NCBI RefSeq assembly: GCF_002208135.1 | Contig: NZ_CP021646.1 | Coordinates: 3,040,001 to 3,104,000 of the forward strand | From: Pseudoalteromonas piscicida | GTDB taxonomy: Bacteria > Pseudomonadota > Gammaproteobacteria > Enterobacterales > Alteromonadaceae | Direction of reading: 5' to 3' | Length of the DNA stretch: 64,000 nt | Shown here: positions 40,597 through 49,597 of the stretch, piece by piece | Layout: each line of letters opens with the position of its first letter | Position numbering within the stretch: the first letter of the stretch is position 1 | Notes under the pieces: model-generated | Database searches by the model: none | What the model saw: the letters and a program-made list of their open reading frames with translations, nothing else | What the model was told of the DNA's origin: nothing | Made by a program: the position numbers and the translations under genes

Positions 40597-41064
40597 TACT
40601 ACCTAAACATCAAACGGTGCAGTAGCCTATCTACCCATTTTAGAGATTGAGTAGATACAAATTGCACAAGAGATTGTGATACATGAAATGGCTAACTTTA
40701 CTGTAAAGAAAGGGAATTGTCTTCTATTTGTCTAGTTAAAATTCATGAAACATTGACAATTTTATGAAAACCCAACGAAAGTTCAGTGAAAAATAGCCTT
40801 AGTATTTTGACGTTTCTATTTTACATTCTCGTCAAAAATAAGGTATAAAATGGGAACATAAACCCAGAAAAACAGTATATTACCGACTTACCCGCAACAA
40901 TGCATTTTATTGATCATTGGTGAAGAAGTTTTTTGCTTTATTTCTTCTCAAGTCGTCAATTTATGTTGTATTGTTTATATTATGTAACAAAGCAGCCACC
41001 ACGCTAACGCCTGTTAGGCAATTTTATCGTCGTTAAATAACGATATTGTGGATAAAGGATTATC
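40597..41064. other. Intergenic region between panP and the GGDEF/EAL-like gene
   Basis: 468 bases of AT-rich DNA with no gene. It must hold the divergent promoters of both neighbours. No clear -35/-10 pair, hairpin or repeat stood out. Confidence 0.5.
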
Positions 41065-42987
41065 ATGAATACTCGGAGTATAGCTCAACCCCTCAAAGCT
41101 AAATCTAAGCAGCCTACGGCAAAAGCAACGCCGCTTTTAGGGCTCTCAGGTTATACTTCCCGACTCCCCGTTGCTTGGCTCGTTTTAGCCTCTTTTATCT
41201 TTTTAGCTGCCCTATCGATTTATGTTATCGCCAACTATTATGATACGCGTCGCGATATCATGGCGAGGATCGACGCCCAGCTAATCAATGCAGCCACCAG
41301 CGCCAACGTCATTGTAGGCAAAAAGTATCACGAGTCACCAGAGCAAATAACCCCAGCCGAGTTTAAACAAAAAAGCCATGCCCTCACCGAGCTTGCCCGT
41401 GCTTTAAATGTTGAATACGTCTATACCATGGTGCTTAAACCACCTTACGTGCACTTTACCGCGTCCAGTTACACCCGAGAAGATCTTAAACTCAACCGAC
41501 TAACACGTTATCAAGATGTTTATTCCGAAGCCTCAATTACCCTAAAAAGTGCCTTTCACTCTACCGAGCCAGTATTTGAAATAGCCAAAGACAAATGGGG
41601 CCACTTTAAAAGTGTGTTTATTCCCTTTGTGCTACCCGATGGCACTACTTATATAGCAGGTGCTGACTTAACCATTCACGATTTAGAAAGTCGGTTACAA
41701 GAAAGTGTAATGGATGCCGCCATTGACGCGAGCTTCTTCTTTGTGATGTTTTTGGTCGTCGTGAGCTTGTACTTTATGTACTACAAGAAGACCTTAACAA
41801 CGGATAGTCGCACCGGATTTGGCAATCGTATCGCCCTTGAGCAAACACTTAAATATTCTAAGTCGCAACACCTATGCTTAAGCGTGGTATGGGTTAAAGA
41901 GCTTGAGGATATAATTAGCTTCTATGGCACGGAAGTCGGCGACAACGTTATGGCAAAAGTCATGAGTTACTTTAGCGAATTTACTCATCCGTTTGAGGTT
42001 TATCGCCTTACGACCTCTAAAATCGCGCTAGTTACCAGTATTGAAAATGGTGAACATTATTTAGCGAACTTAACAGAGTCATTCCCTTGTGCAAAACCAA
42101 TATACGACGCGCCGCATTTATACGTTAATTTGTGCGCGGGTGTTGCTAAAGGTAATTGTGCGCTGTTACTTGAGAATGCCTTTCTCGCGCTACGTCAGGC
42201 TCAACAGCAAAACACGCAAGTATGTTATTTTGATTCTCAGCTGCAAATAAATCCTCAGCAACAATCAAAAAACCTCCACCTCACTCGCTTGCTGCAAAGC
42301 GCGTGTGAGTCAGACCGCATCATTCCTTTTTTCACTCCACGTAAAGCTTGTCATGACCAAACTGACATTCAATACCACTGCACGGCACGCGTCCTTAACG
42401 AGCGCGGCGCTATCATCGATGCCGAACATTTTTATCCAGTGATGAAGCAGCCAAAACTCCGCGCACAAATTAGCATGAAGCTGCTTGAGTTATGCGTTAC
42501 GCGTTTTCGTAAATCGAACCATGCTTGGAGCATGCAACTAAGCCACAGTGAAATCGCGGATGCAGAGTATTTTGAATATATTAGCCAAATCCTACGCCGT
42601 TACCCGCAGCCGCAGCTCATCACATTTGAGTTTAATGAAGCCGATGTGCTAAAAAACTTTAGCGATATGAACTTGATGATGCAGTCGTTAAAAGCAAAAG
42701 GTGCAAATGTTGCGGTAACGGGTGTGAATAGCGGTTTTCTTACCATCAACCGGATCTTAAAACTCCCACTTGATGCCATCTGTTTAGAAGCCAGTATTTG
42801 TGAAAACTTGGATGAAGATGAGATGCTACTGAGCTCCATTGAATATCTTGCAAGTCATTGCAATGCCAAGCGGATCGACTTGATTGTGCCCTGTGTTGCC
42901 ACCAGCAAACAGGCAAAACAATTGGAAGCTGCAGGCGTAGCTAGATTAGAAGGGAGTTGGATAGGGAAAGCAAGCGGCCATCTTTAA
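41065..42987 (+). CDS. Membrane sensor with degenerate GGDEF and EAL domains
   Basis: A 640-residue protein. Membrane helices at about 36-56 and 222-242 (ASFFFVMFLVVVSLYFMYY) flank a periplasmic sensor segment. A GGDEF-like domain (about 250-390) begins TTDSRTGFGNRIALEQTL, but the active site reads YRLTTSKIAL in place of GGDEF. An EAL-like domain (about 405-635) lacks the EAL motif (TARVLNERG) while keeping fold residues such as ITFEFNEADVLKN. Both catalytic sites look dead, so it likely works as a c-di-GMP-independent or ligand-binding regulator. A CsrD-like role (GGDEF/EAL scaffold affecting small RNA decay) is one possibility. Confidence 0.85.
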   Translation: MNTRSIAQPLKAKSKQPTAKATPLLGLSGYTSRLPVAWLVLASFIFLAALSIYVIANYYDTRRDIMARIDAQLINAATSANVIVGKKYHESPEQITPAEFKQKSHALTELARALNVEYVYTMVLKPPYVHFTASSYTREDLKLNRLTRYQDVYSEASITLKSAFHSTEPVFEIAKDKWGHFKSVFIPFVLPDGTTYIAGADLTIHDLESRLQESVMDAAIDASFFFVMFLVVVSLYFMYYKKTLTTDSRTGFGNRIALEQTLKYSKSQHLCLSVVWVKELEDIISFYGTEVGDNVMAKVMSYFSEFTHPFEVYRLTTSKIALVTSIENGEHYLANLTESFPCAKPIYDAPHLYVNLCAGVAKGNCALLLENAFLALRQAQQQNTQVCYFDSQLQINPQQQSKNLHLTRLLQSACESDRIIPFFTPRKACHDQTDIQYHCTARVLNERGAIIDAEHFYPVMKQPKLRAQISMKLLELCVTRFRKSNHAWSMQLSHSEIADAEYFEYISQILRRYPQPQLITFEFNEADVLKNFSDMNLMMQSLKAKGANVAVTGVNSGFLTINRILKLPLDAICLEASICENLDEDEMLLSSIEYLASHCNAKRIDLIVPCVATSKQAKQLEAAGVARLEGSWIGKASGHL

Positions 42988-43030
42988 GCCGCTTATCCCA
43001 ACCTGAAGGCTAGATTTACAATGAGTTAAA

Positions 43031-43696
43031 TCAAAGCGTTACGACTAGGCGGGTACTTGATTGACCACTTGCCCAATACTTGCGCTCAAAGGGCGTAATG
43101 GCCTCATCACTTTCGTAGGCTTCCACTTCAGCATCAACGCCGCTAAGCGCTAAAGCTCTAGCAAACTCTTGTACATAAATATCCCAATTACTGCGCAGCT
43201 CCAACTGACCGCCTAACTTGACGATAAAAGGAAACACGGCGCTACCATGCCAGCGTCTTTGAATGTGCTTAGCTTTCGGCCACGGATTAGGATAAAGCAA
43301 ATAATGATGACTTGGCTGCCAATCAGCTTCCAGCGCTAGTCGCCAGAAGTCATTAAGATCGGCCTGCACCAAAATATATTGGCCTTGTTCCGTTTGTTTA
43401 TATTCAACATCGTGTTTATCTAGTCGATACGCAGACTTGTCGATGCCAATTACCAACGCATCAGGGTGTCGCTTCGCCAAATTTGCCGTACTTTCACCAA
43501 CACCACAACATGAGTCCAAAATAATCGGTCCATTATAGGCCTGTACTCGCGCATTAACCTCATCGAAAGCGCTTTGTGTATGTGCCGCTATGGGCTTTTT
43601 AAACTCAGCGGTTAGATGCTTAGTAACTATTTCATCGAGCTTTTCGTGTAGCCCTTGTTGATTAGTGGTGATACTACGAGAGTTTGCTTCTGTCAT
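43031..43696 (-). CDS. TrmB-like SAM-dependent methyltransferase
   Basis: A 221-residue class I methyltransferase resembling tRNA (guanine46-N7)-methyltransferase: SAM loop LDSCCGVGESTANLAKRHP, VIGIDKSAYRL, and YPNPWPKAKHIQRRWHG. TrmB proper has PDPWPKKRHHKRR, so the catalytic Asp-Pro-Trp-Pro site is changed to Asn-Pro-Trp-Pro. It may be a paralogue with a different substrate, with the true trmB elsewhere. TAAGGAGG lies upstream. Confidence 0.75.
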   Translation of the reverse strand: MTEANSRSITTNQQGLHEKLDEIVTKHLTAEFKKPIAAHTQSAFDEVNARVQAYNGPIILDSCCGVGESTANLAKRHPDALVIGIDKSAYRLDKHDVEYKQTEQGQYILVQADLNDFWRLALEADWQPSHHYLLYPNPWPKAKHIQRRWHGSAVFPFIVKLGGQLELRSNWDIYVQEFARALALSGVDAEVEAYESDEAITPFERKYWASGQSSTRLVVTL

Positions 43697-43800
43697 AACC
43701 AGTCGTTATTAAGGAGGAATGGTAGGGATTTTACCTGAAATAACGCAAAAGCGCTGCAATTGATGACAGCGCTTATTTTTCTAAATTCAGACTATTTACG

Positions 43801-44568
43801 CTAGTGCCTTAGTCCAACACCGCGTTTAATTAAGTGCAGTGACAACCAAAATAGACCACATATAAATACACCTAATACCGTGAAGGCAACGCCAATATCA
43901 ACATCCGATACACCTAAAAAGCCAAAGCGGAACGCATTTACCATATAGATAATCGGATTTACCTGCGACACGCCTTGCCAAAACTCTGGTAGCAATGTGA
44001 TTGAGTAAAATACACCACCAAGGTAAGTCAGGGGTGTCAGCACAAAAGTCGGTATAATACTAATATCGTCAAAACTGTTGGCAAACACGGCATTGATCAA
44101 ACCGCCTAATGCAAACACGGCAGACGTTAAAATAACCGTAATGACGATAACCGCTAAGTTGTGAATTTGAATATCCACAAAAAACAAGCTGACGATAGTA
44201 ACAATAAGCCCGACTAACATGCCTCGCGCCATACCACCGCCCATATAGCCAAGTACAATAATATAGTTAGGCACTGGGGCAACGAGCAGCTCTTCAATGC
44301 TCTTTTGAAACTTGGTGGAGTAAAAACTCGAAGCGACATTAGAATAAGAGTTGGTGATCACCGACATCATGATTAAGCCCGGTACAATAAACTCCATGTA
44401 GCTAAAGCCACCCATATCACCAATGCGCGAGCCGATTAAACTACCGAAGATCACAAAATACAGTGTCATTGTGATCGCTGGCGGCACTAAGGTTTGCACC
44501 CAAATACGCAAAAAACGAATACACTCTTTTATCCAAATACTTTTTAACGCGACGCCATATTTCAACAC
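43801..44568 (-). CDS. yadH: ABC-2 type exporter permease (YadH-like)
   Basis: A 255-residue inner-membrane permease with six hydrophobic segments and the ABC-2 signature PVPNYIIVLGYMGGGMARGMLVGL. It follows the ATPase gene after 2 bases. Together they make a YadG/YadH-type exporter, whose substrate is not known. Confidence 0.92.
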   Translation of the reverse strand: MLKYGVALKSIWIKECIRFLRIWVQTLVPPAITMTLYFVIFGSLIGSRIGDMGGFSYMEFIVPGLIMMSVITNSYSNVASSFYSTKFQKSIEELLVAPVPNYIIVLGYMGGGMARGMLVGLIVTIVSLFFVDIQIHNLAVIVITVILTSAVFALGGLINAVFANSFDDISIIPTFVLTPLTYLGGVFYSITLLPEFWQGVSQVNPIIYMVNAFRFGFLGVSDVDIGVAFTVLGVFICGLFWLSLHLIKRGVGLRH

Positions 44569-44570
44569 AG

Positions 44571-45491
44571 TTATGCCCCTCTCCCCTGCTCCAGTAAGCC
44601 AACAAACAACTCTTCTAAGCGGTTAGCTTTGTTACGCATACTTAATACTTGATTACCTTGCTCTGTGAGCTGTGTAAACACTCCATTGAGCCCTTGCGAC
44701 TTAGCGACTTCAACCTCAATAGTATGGTCATCGACGGTGCTATATTGGTAACCATCGAGTGCCACTGGCTGCATGGGTGGTTTAAGATCAAGTATAAACG
44801 TTTCTTTGTCCAACTTTGCGAGTAATGCCTTGATGGTCGTGTGCTCAACAATTGTGCCTTTATCGATAATCGCAATGTTACGGCACAACAGCTCTGCTTC
44901 TTCTAAGTAATGCGTTGTGAGAATAATCGTTACGCCTTGTTTATTAATTTCACGCAAAAAATCCCACATGGAACGACGCAGTTCAATATCCACGCCTGCC
45001 GTAGGTTCATCCAAAATAAGAAGCTTAGGTTCATGCATCAATGCTCTTGCAATCATCAAGCGACGTTTCATACCGCCAGATAACGTGCGAGCTTGCTTAT
45101 CTTTCTTATCAAATAGTCCAAGCTGCTTAAGATACTTCTCGGCTCGCTGATGGGCAACATCTCTTGGCACACCATAATAACCCGCCTGCGTGACTAGAAT
45201 TTGGTTAAGCGTCTCGAATTGGCTAAAGTTGAACTCCTGTGGTACTAAACCTAAGTTCGATTTAGCGTCTTCCAAGTGAGTGTCAATACTATGACCAAAA
45301 ACCTCTACGCTGCCTTGGGTTTTATTCACCAGTGAGGCAATAACCCCTATTGTGGTCGATTTACCTGCCCCATTTGGCCCAAGCAACGCAAAGAAATCCC
45401 CTTCTTGAACTTCGAGATCAATACCTTTAACGGCTTCAACGCCGTTACTATAAACTTTTTTTAACCCTTTGATGTTCAGTGCTATTCTCAT
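44571..45491 (-). CDS. yadG: ABC exporter ATP-binding protein (YadG-like)
   Basis: A 306-residue ATPase with Walker A GPNGAGKST, signature LSGGMKRRL, Walker B LLILDEPTAGVD, and the H-loop TTHYLEE. The permease gene follows after 2 bases. The ubiX gene ends 6 bases upstream, but shared transcription is only suggested by spacing. Confidence 0.94.
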   Translation of the reverse strand: MRIALNIKGLKKVYSNGVEAVKGIDLEVQEGDFFALLGPNGAGKSTTIGVIASLVNKTQGSVEVFGHSIDTHLEDAKSNLGLVPQEFNFSQFETLNQILVTQAGYYGVPRDVAHQRAEKYLKQLGLFDKKDKQARTLSGGMKRRLMIARALMHEPKLLILDEPTAGVDIELRRSMWDFLREINKQGVTIILTTHYLEEAELLCRNIAIIDKGTIVEHTTIKALLAKLDKETFILDLKPPMQPVALDGYQYSTVDDHTIEVEVAKSQGLNGVFTQLTEQGNQVLSMRNKANRLEELFVGLLEQGRGA

Positions 45492-45497
45492 ATTTTA

Positions 45498-46121
45498 TTA
45501 TTCTCCATAACCCCAGCGCTTAGCTAAGGTATGCTCGACGTGTAGATGATCTAAAATACGGGCCACCATAAAGTCGACCAAATCGTCGATACTTTGTGGC
45601 TGATGATAAAAACCAGGCGCTGCAGGCATGATAGTCACCCCCAAGCGGCTAAGCTTGAGCATGTTTTCAAGATGAATTGGACTAAAGGGTGTCTCGCGCG
45701 GCACTAATATTAATTGGCCACGTTCTTTGATCACCACATCTGCCGCACGCTCAAGCAAATTGTCAGATGCTCCAAGTGCAATGGCTGACACGCTTCCTGC
45801 ACTACACGGACACACCACCATCTGCTTTGGTGCAGCCGAGCCAGATGCCACAGGGCTAAACCAGTTATCTTTACCAAATACCTGAATTTGCTTTTCTTTA
45901 GCACAGAAAAGCGCCTGTAGTTGCTCTGTTGCTTTTTGTTCGTTACCAGAGAGTTTTAGATTGGACTCAGTATCCAGCACCACTCTGGCTGCGCTCGAGA
46001 TTAGCACGTAAACTTGATAGTTTAACGACACCAATACCTCGAGTAATCTCAGTCCGTAAGGGGCACCCGACGCACCACTAAAGGCCAGCGTAATTGGCCC
46101 ATTAAATGTTTGTTCTGACAT
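45498..46121 (-). CDS. ubiX: Flavin prenyltransferase UbiX
   Basis: Makes prenylated FMN for the UbiD decarboxylase in ubiquinone biosynthesis. The 207 residues show [21 protein letters not shown] and [41 protein letters not shown]. It starts 5 bases after the mpl stop, so mpl-ubiX are coupled. Confidence 0.95.
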   Translation of the reverse strand: MSEQTFNGPITLAFSGASGAPYGLRLLEVLVSLNYQVYVLISSAARVVLDTESNLKLSGNEQKATEQLQALFCAKEKQIQVFGKDNWFSPVASGSAAPKQMVVCPCSAGSVSAIALGASDNLLERAADVVIKERGQLILVPRETPFSPIHLENMLKLSRLGVTIMPAAPGFYHQPQSIDDLVDFMVARILDHLHVEHTLAKRWGYGE

Positions 46122-46126
46122 AATGA

Positions 46127-47470
46127 TTACTTTTTCAATGCAGTTAAAAGTTTGTCGTGGATGCCACCAAAACCACCATTACTCATGATCAGCACATGTT
46201 GGTTTGGTGCTTGATTTGTCACAACCTGTGCGACAATCTCATCTACGCTTGCAAAACACTGACGACCCGCGGCTTCGGCTTGTGCTTTAAGAGACCAAGA
46301 TAAGCCATCTGGTTCGAATAGATACACTTCATCTGCAACATCAAGTGATTGCAATAAGGTTTCTTGATGAATGCCCAGCTTCATCGTATTTGAGCGCGGC
46401 TCTAAAATAGCAATGATAGGTGCATCTCCAACTTTGGCTCTAAGCCCTGCTAGGGTCGTTGCTATTGCCGTGGGGTGATGCGCAAAGTCATCATAGACAG
46501 TAACGCCATTGACCTCCCCTTTGACTTCCATCCGGCGTTTGGGAGAAATAAATTGCCCTAGCGCTTCGATACTCACCTCGATTGAAATGCCCACATGTCT
46601 TGCCGCCGCAATCGCCATCATGGCATTTTTGACATTATGCAAACCAATCGCTTGCCAATTTACTTCGCCTTTTTCTTCGCCTTCAAATAACACTGTAAAG
46701 CGAGAGCCGTCAGCCTTGAGCAAGTTATACGACCATTCTTTACCAAGCGATTCCTGCTCGCTCCAAAAACCGCGTTCAATAACGTTTTGTAGCGCAGTAT
46801 CATCCGCTGGATATACGGCTTTACCTTGGCTGGGTAGCGTGCGAATTAAATGATGAAACTGGGTTTGAATGGCATTTAAATCTGGAAAAATATCAGCATG
46901 ATCATATTCAAGATTATTAAGTATTAACGTGCGAGGTAAGTAATGGACAAACTTGCTGCGTTTATCGAAAAACGCCGTATCGTATTCGTCGGCTTCGATA
47001 ACAAAGAATGGCGTATCTGACGTGCGCGCCGACACACCAAAGTTTTGCACTATGCCACCAATCAAAAAGCCCGGGCGTAATCCTGCGTATTCGAGTAACC
47101 ACGCTAACATGCTTGCAGTGGTCGTTTTGCCATGCGTACCGGCCACAGCTAACACCCATGACTGGCGTAAAACATGGTCTTTTAACCATTCAGGGCCTGA
47201 GGTATAACGCATTCCTTTTTCTAGAACATATTCAACGCACGGATTACCACGACTCATGGCATTGCCGATGATCACCACATCAGGCTCAACATCGATGAGC
47301 TGCTTAGGGTCGTACCCTTGAGTTAGTTCAATACCGAGTGATTCAAGTTGTGTACTCATCGGCGGGTAAACATTGAGATCTGAACCTGTGACTTTGTGCC
47401 CCAATGATTGAGCGATGGCTGCGATCCCGCCCATAAAGGTACCGCAAATCCCTAAAATATGTACGTGCAT
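46127..47470 (-). CDS. mpl: UDP-N-acetylmuramate:L-alanyl-gamma-D-glutamyl-meso-diaminopimelate ligase
   Basis: Recycles murein tripeptide onto UDP-MurNAc. The 447 residues have the MurC-like N-terminus [19 protein letters not shown], the ATP loop [31 protein letters not shown] and the C-terminal [14 protein letters not shown]. It is the leading gene of mpl-ubiX. Confidence 0.97.
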   Translation of the reverse strand: MHVHILGICGTFMGGIAAIAQSLGHKVTGSDLNVYPPMSTQLESLGIELTQGYDPKQLIDVEPDVVIIGNAMSRGNPCVEYVLEKGMRYTSGPEWLKDHVLRQSWVLAVAGTHGKTTTASMLAWLLEYAGLRPGFLIGGIVQNFGVSARTSDTPFFVIEADEYDTAFFDKRSKFVHYLPRTLILNNLEYDHADIFPDLNAIQTQFHHLIRTLPSQGKAVYPADDTALQNVIERGFWSEQESLGKEWSYNLLKADGSRFTVLFEGEEKGEVNWQAIGLHNVKNAMMAIAAARHVGISIEVSIEALGQFISPKRRMEVKGEVNGVTVYDDFAHHPTAIATTLAGLRAKVGDAPIIAILEPRSNTMKLGIHQETLLQSLDVADEVYLFEPDGLSWSLKAQAEAAGRQCFASVDEIVAQVVTNQAPNQHVLIMSNGGFGGIHDKLLTALKK

Positions 47471-47627
47471 GATGTTAGCGTTCTTTATTATTTCATTGCT
47501 ATTTAGATTAACATACTCAGCTTATTGGTGGCTGACTTTATTGTTGAATCTCATGCACCAGTATTATTCTTTATTTTAAAGTGGGTGGTGTGAGCACGTG
47601 CTCAAGGTTGTGTCGTGCTTAACGATG

Positions 47628-47858
47628 TGTCGCGCTAAAGCGCGACCTACGGCTGGTATGTTCGTGCCATGTAAAATGGAGCGTTGTGGTAAAGATGTGT
47701 CGCGCTAAAGCGCGACACACGGTTGGTGTGTGCGTGCCATTCAAAAGGAAGCGTTGTGGTGAAGGTTTGTCGCGCTAAAGCACGATCTACCGTTGGTGGT
47801 ACGCTCCATGAAAAAGAGGGGCGTTGTGGTAAAGGTTTGTCGCGCTAAAGCGCGACCT
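47628..47858. repeat. Four 70-bp tandem repeats, each with a TCGCGCTAAAGCGCGA palindrome
   Basis: The palindromic core TCGCGCTAAAGCGCGA recurs with its CGCGCTAAAG at 47631, 47701, 47771 and 47841, an exact 70-bp period. The flanks (GGTTGGTGTG, GCGTTGTGGTRAAG) also repeat. The third copy has a mismatch in one arm (AGCACGA). The last copy runs into the csgG stop codon. A partial older copy appears near 47612. Each core can form a hairpin. Confidence 0.85.
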
Positions 47859-48630
47859 ACGATGCGGTAGCGGCCGACCACACGCCTTTTTCAATGCCTT
47901 GTTGTACCATCAAAGTCAGTGCTTTTTCTATCGCTTGGGTTACACAGATGTGCATCGGTTCGTTATCGCTAAACCCCGCTTCGGCTTCAGCCAACCGTTT
48001 ATAACTCACATAGCGGAAAAACCCAGCCCGAACCTCCATGGATAGCACCTTTTTGCTACTCGCGACAGAAAGCAGCACTTGCCCGGTACGAACATCAACT
48101 GCGCGCATATAAATGGAAATAACATCCTCACGATAAAGCTCAGATGCACCTATGCCGAAATACTCCATACCCAAACCGCCTGTCCGGATATTAGAGTCAT
48201 AGCTGATGATCCCGCCTTCTAAAATGATCTTTGCAGTCATTAAAGGTGGCAAAGCATTTGTGTCATTATCATCACTTGCTGCACGAATAATTTTGCGCTC
48301 AGTCAGCAGATTTTGCAGTCCTTCACGTTCTACCGGAATAAACCAATCCGTTTCGTGTAGTGCCTGCATTAAAATAGAGTTAGCACCTTGAGTCACCGCT
48401 GTTGAAAACGAACTTACATTATCTTGTGGTTTGTATTGCCCAGTTTGGTCGCGAAATGAATAAACAGAAACGGGAATTCGCCCTTTCGGTGTAGGTAAGT
48501 TTTTTAGTTCTGCAAAGGTTTCGGTGTCAGTCAGCTCAATTGCTACACTTTGCGAGGGAGGCAACACGCGAGACATGCTAGAACAACCGCCGAGCAGTAA
48601 TAAAAATACCAATAAAATTACGCGGAGCAT
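47857..48630 (-). CDS. csgG: Curli secretion channel lipoprotein CsgG
   Basis: Outer-membrane lipoprotein forming the nonameric curli export channel. The 257 residues begin with a lipobox (LLLGGC, Cys16) and contain IPVSVYSFRDQTGQYKP, VQGANSILMQALHETDWF-type and MRAVDVRTGQVLLSVASSKKV. It starts at the csgF stop. The C-terminal coding end overlaps the last 70-bp repeat unit. It is the last gene of the csg operon. Confidence 0.95.
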   Translation of the reverse strand: MLRVILLVFLLLLGGCSSMSRVLPPSQSVAIELTDTETFAELKNLPTPKGRIPVSVYSFRDQTGQYKPQDNVSSFSTAVTQGANSILMQALHETDWFIPVEREGLQNLLTERKIIRAASDDNDTNALPPLMTAKIILEGGIISYDSNIRTGGLGMEYFGIGASELYREDVISIYMRAVDVRTGQVLLSVASSKKVLSMEVRAGFFRYVSYKRLAEAEAGFSDNEPMHICVTQAIEKALTLMVQQGIEKGVWSAATAS

Positions 48631-49080
48631 TTAATATCCTCCACCAGCCGATGAGGCGAATCTGGGTACCTCTAGAATGGTTTCTTCACCCGATGCTGTG
48701 TTTGTTATTCTAACCGTAATGGTGTCGGGTGTACTGGTGATCACTTGGATTTGATAGTCGCCGCTCATAAACGTCGCGTCTTGGTTAAAGATACTGTCTT
48801 GAATATCTTCACCAAACGCAACATCCGTGATTTCTCTTACCAAGCGGTTGAGATACGTACGCTCTAACGACTCTTGAAACTTTTCATCATAGGTTTTTTC
48901 TATGATTGGCGCTCTGTGTTTATTTTGAGATTGCGCTTTACTCAGTAGCATATTGGCATTTAACGGGTTACCACCAAATGCAGGATTAATTGGTTTATAC
49001 ACAAGCTCCGTCGCTGCCACATGAGTACTACTAAGTAGTATTAAACCAGCGAACACGATTGTTGTTTTTATTGTTGTCAT
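48631..49080 (-). CDS. csgF: Curli assembly protein CsgF
   Basis: Secreted chaperone that links the CsgG channel to the fibre nucleator. The 149 residues start at the ATG at 49078-49080, one base after the csgE stop, rather than at the GTG 12 bases earlier, because the signal peptide (TTIVFAGLILLSSTHVAATE) then fits. The N-terminal motif YKPINPAFGGNPLNANMLL is the CsgG-binding segment. The gene abuts csgG (TAAATG). Confidence 0.94.
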   Translation of the reverse strand: MTTIKTTIVFAGLILLSSTHVAATELVYKPINPAFGGNPLNANMLLSKAQSQNKHRAPIIEKTYDEKFQESLERTYLNRLVREITDVAFGEDIQDSIFNQDATFMSGDYQIQVITSTPDTITVRITNTASGEETILEVPRFASSAGGGY

Positions 49081-49081
49081 G

Positions 49082-49486
49082 TTACCACCCACTTGCTGCT
49101 AAATCTTCTGAGCCATTCTGTTGATATTGTTCTCTCGCCATGGCATCCATAATGGTGAAAATGGCGGTCTCGACTCGCTCATCGACGGAGCCACCTCTCC
49201 TTCCCATCGCTGTTGCGTAAACTGCACGGTTATTCATTAAGACTTCTAACCGAGTTCCGGCTCTTGGCAATACCGTTTCTTTAACCGTGATATTAATGCC
49301 CGAGGTGTTGGGAACATCTCTCCACAGCTGTGAAAACTGAAAGTAAAACTGGTGACCAAATCGGCTAATACTCTGATCCATCACCAAACCATCAATTTCA
49401 ACATCTTCTTGTGCACTCAGTGAAAATGTAGAAACGAGCATGGCGCTCAAGAGTGTTATTATTCTTATCATTATGTGTTTACTCAC
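49082..49486 (-). CDS. csgE: Curli assembly protein CsgE
   Basis: Periplasmic specificity factor that caps CsgG. The 134 residues have a signal peptide (IITLLSAMLVSTFSLSAQ) and family features IDGLVMDQSISRFGHQFYFQFSQLW and TVKETVLPRAGTRLEVLMNNRAVY. The csgF start lies one base after its stop. Confidence 0.94.
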   Translation of the reverse strand: MSKHIMIRIITLLSAMLVSTFSLSAQEDVEIDGLVMDQSISRFGHQFYFQFSQLWRDVPNTSGINITVKETVLPRAGTRLEVLMNNRAVYATAMGRRGGSVDERVETAIFTIMDAMAREQYQQNGSEDLAASGW

Positions 49487-49597
49487 GGCGTAGAATGTCT
49501 TTACTGACGAGATTTACTTTGGTGTTCTGGTTGGCTGAATAGTACAAAATATGGGGGCTGGTTTGCCCCCTATCTAGATTGTTTAACTATTACTGAG

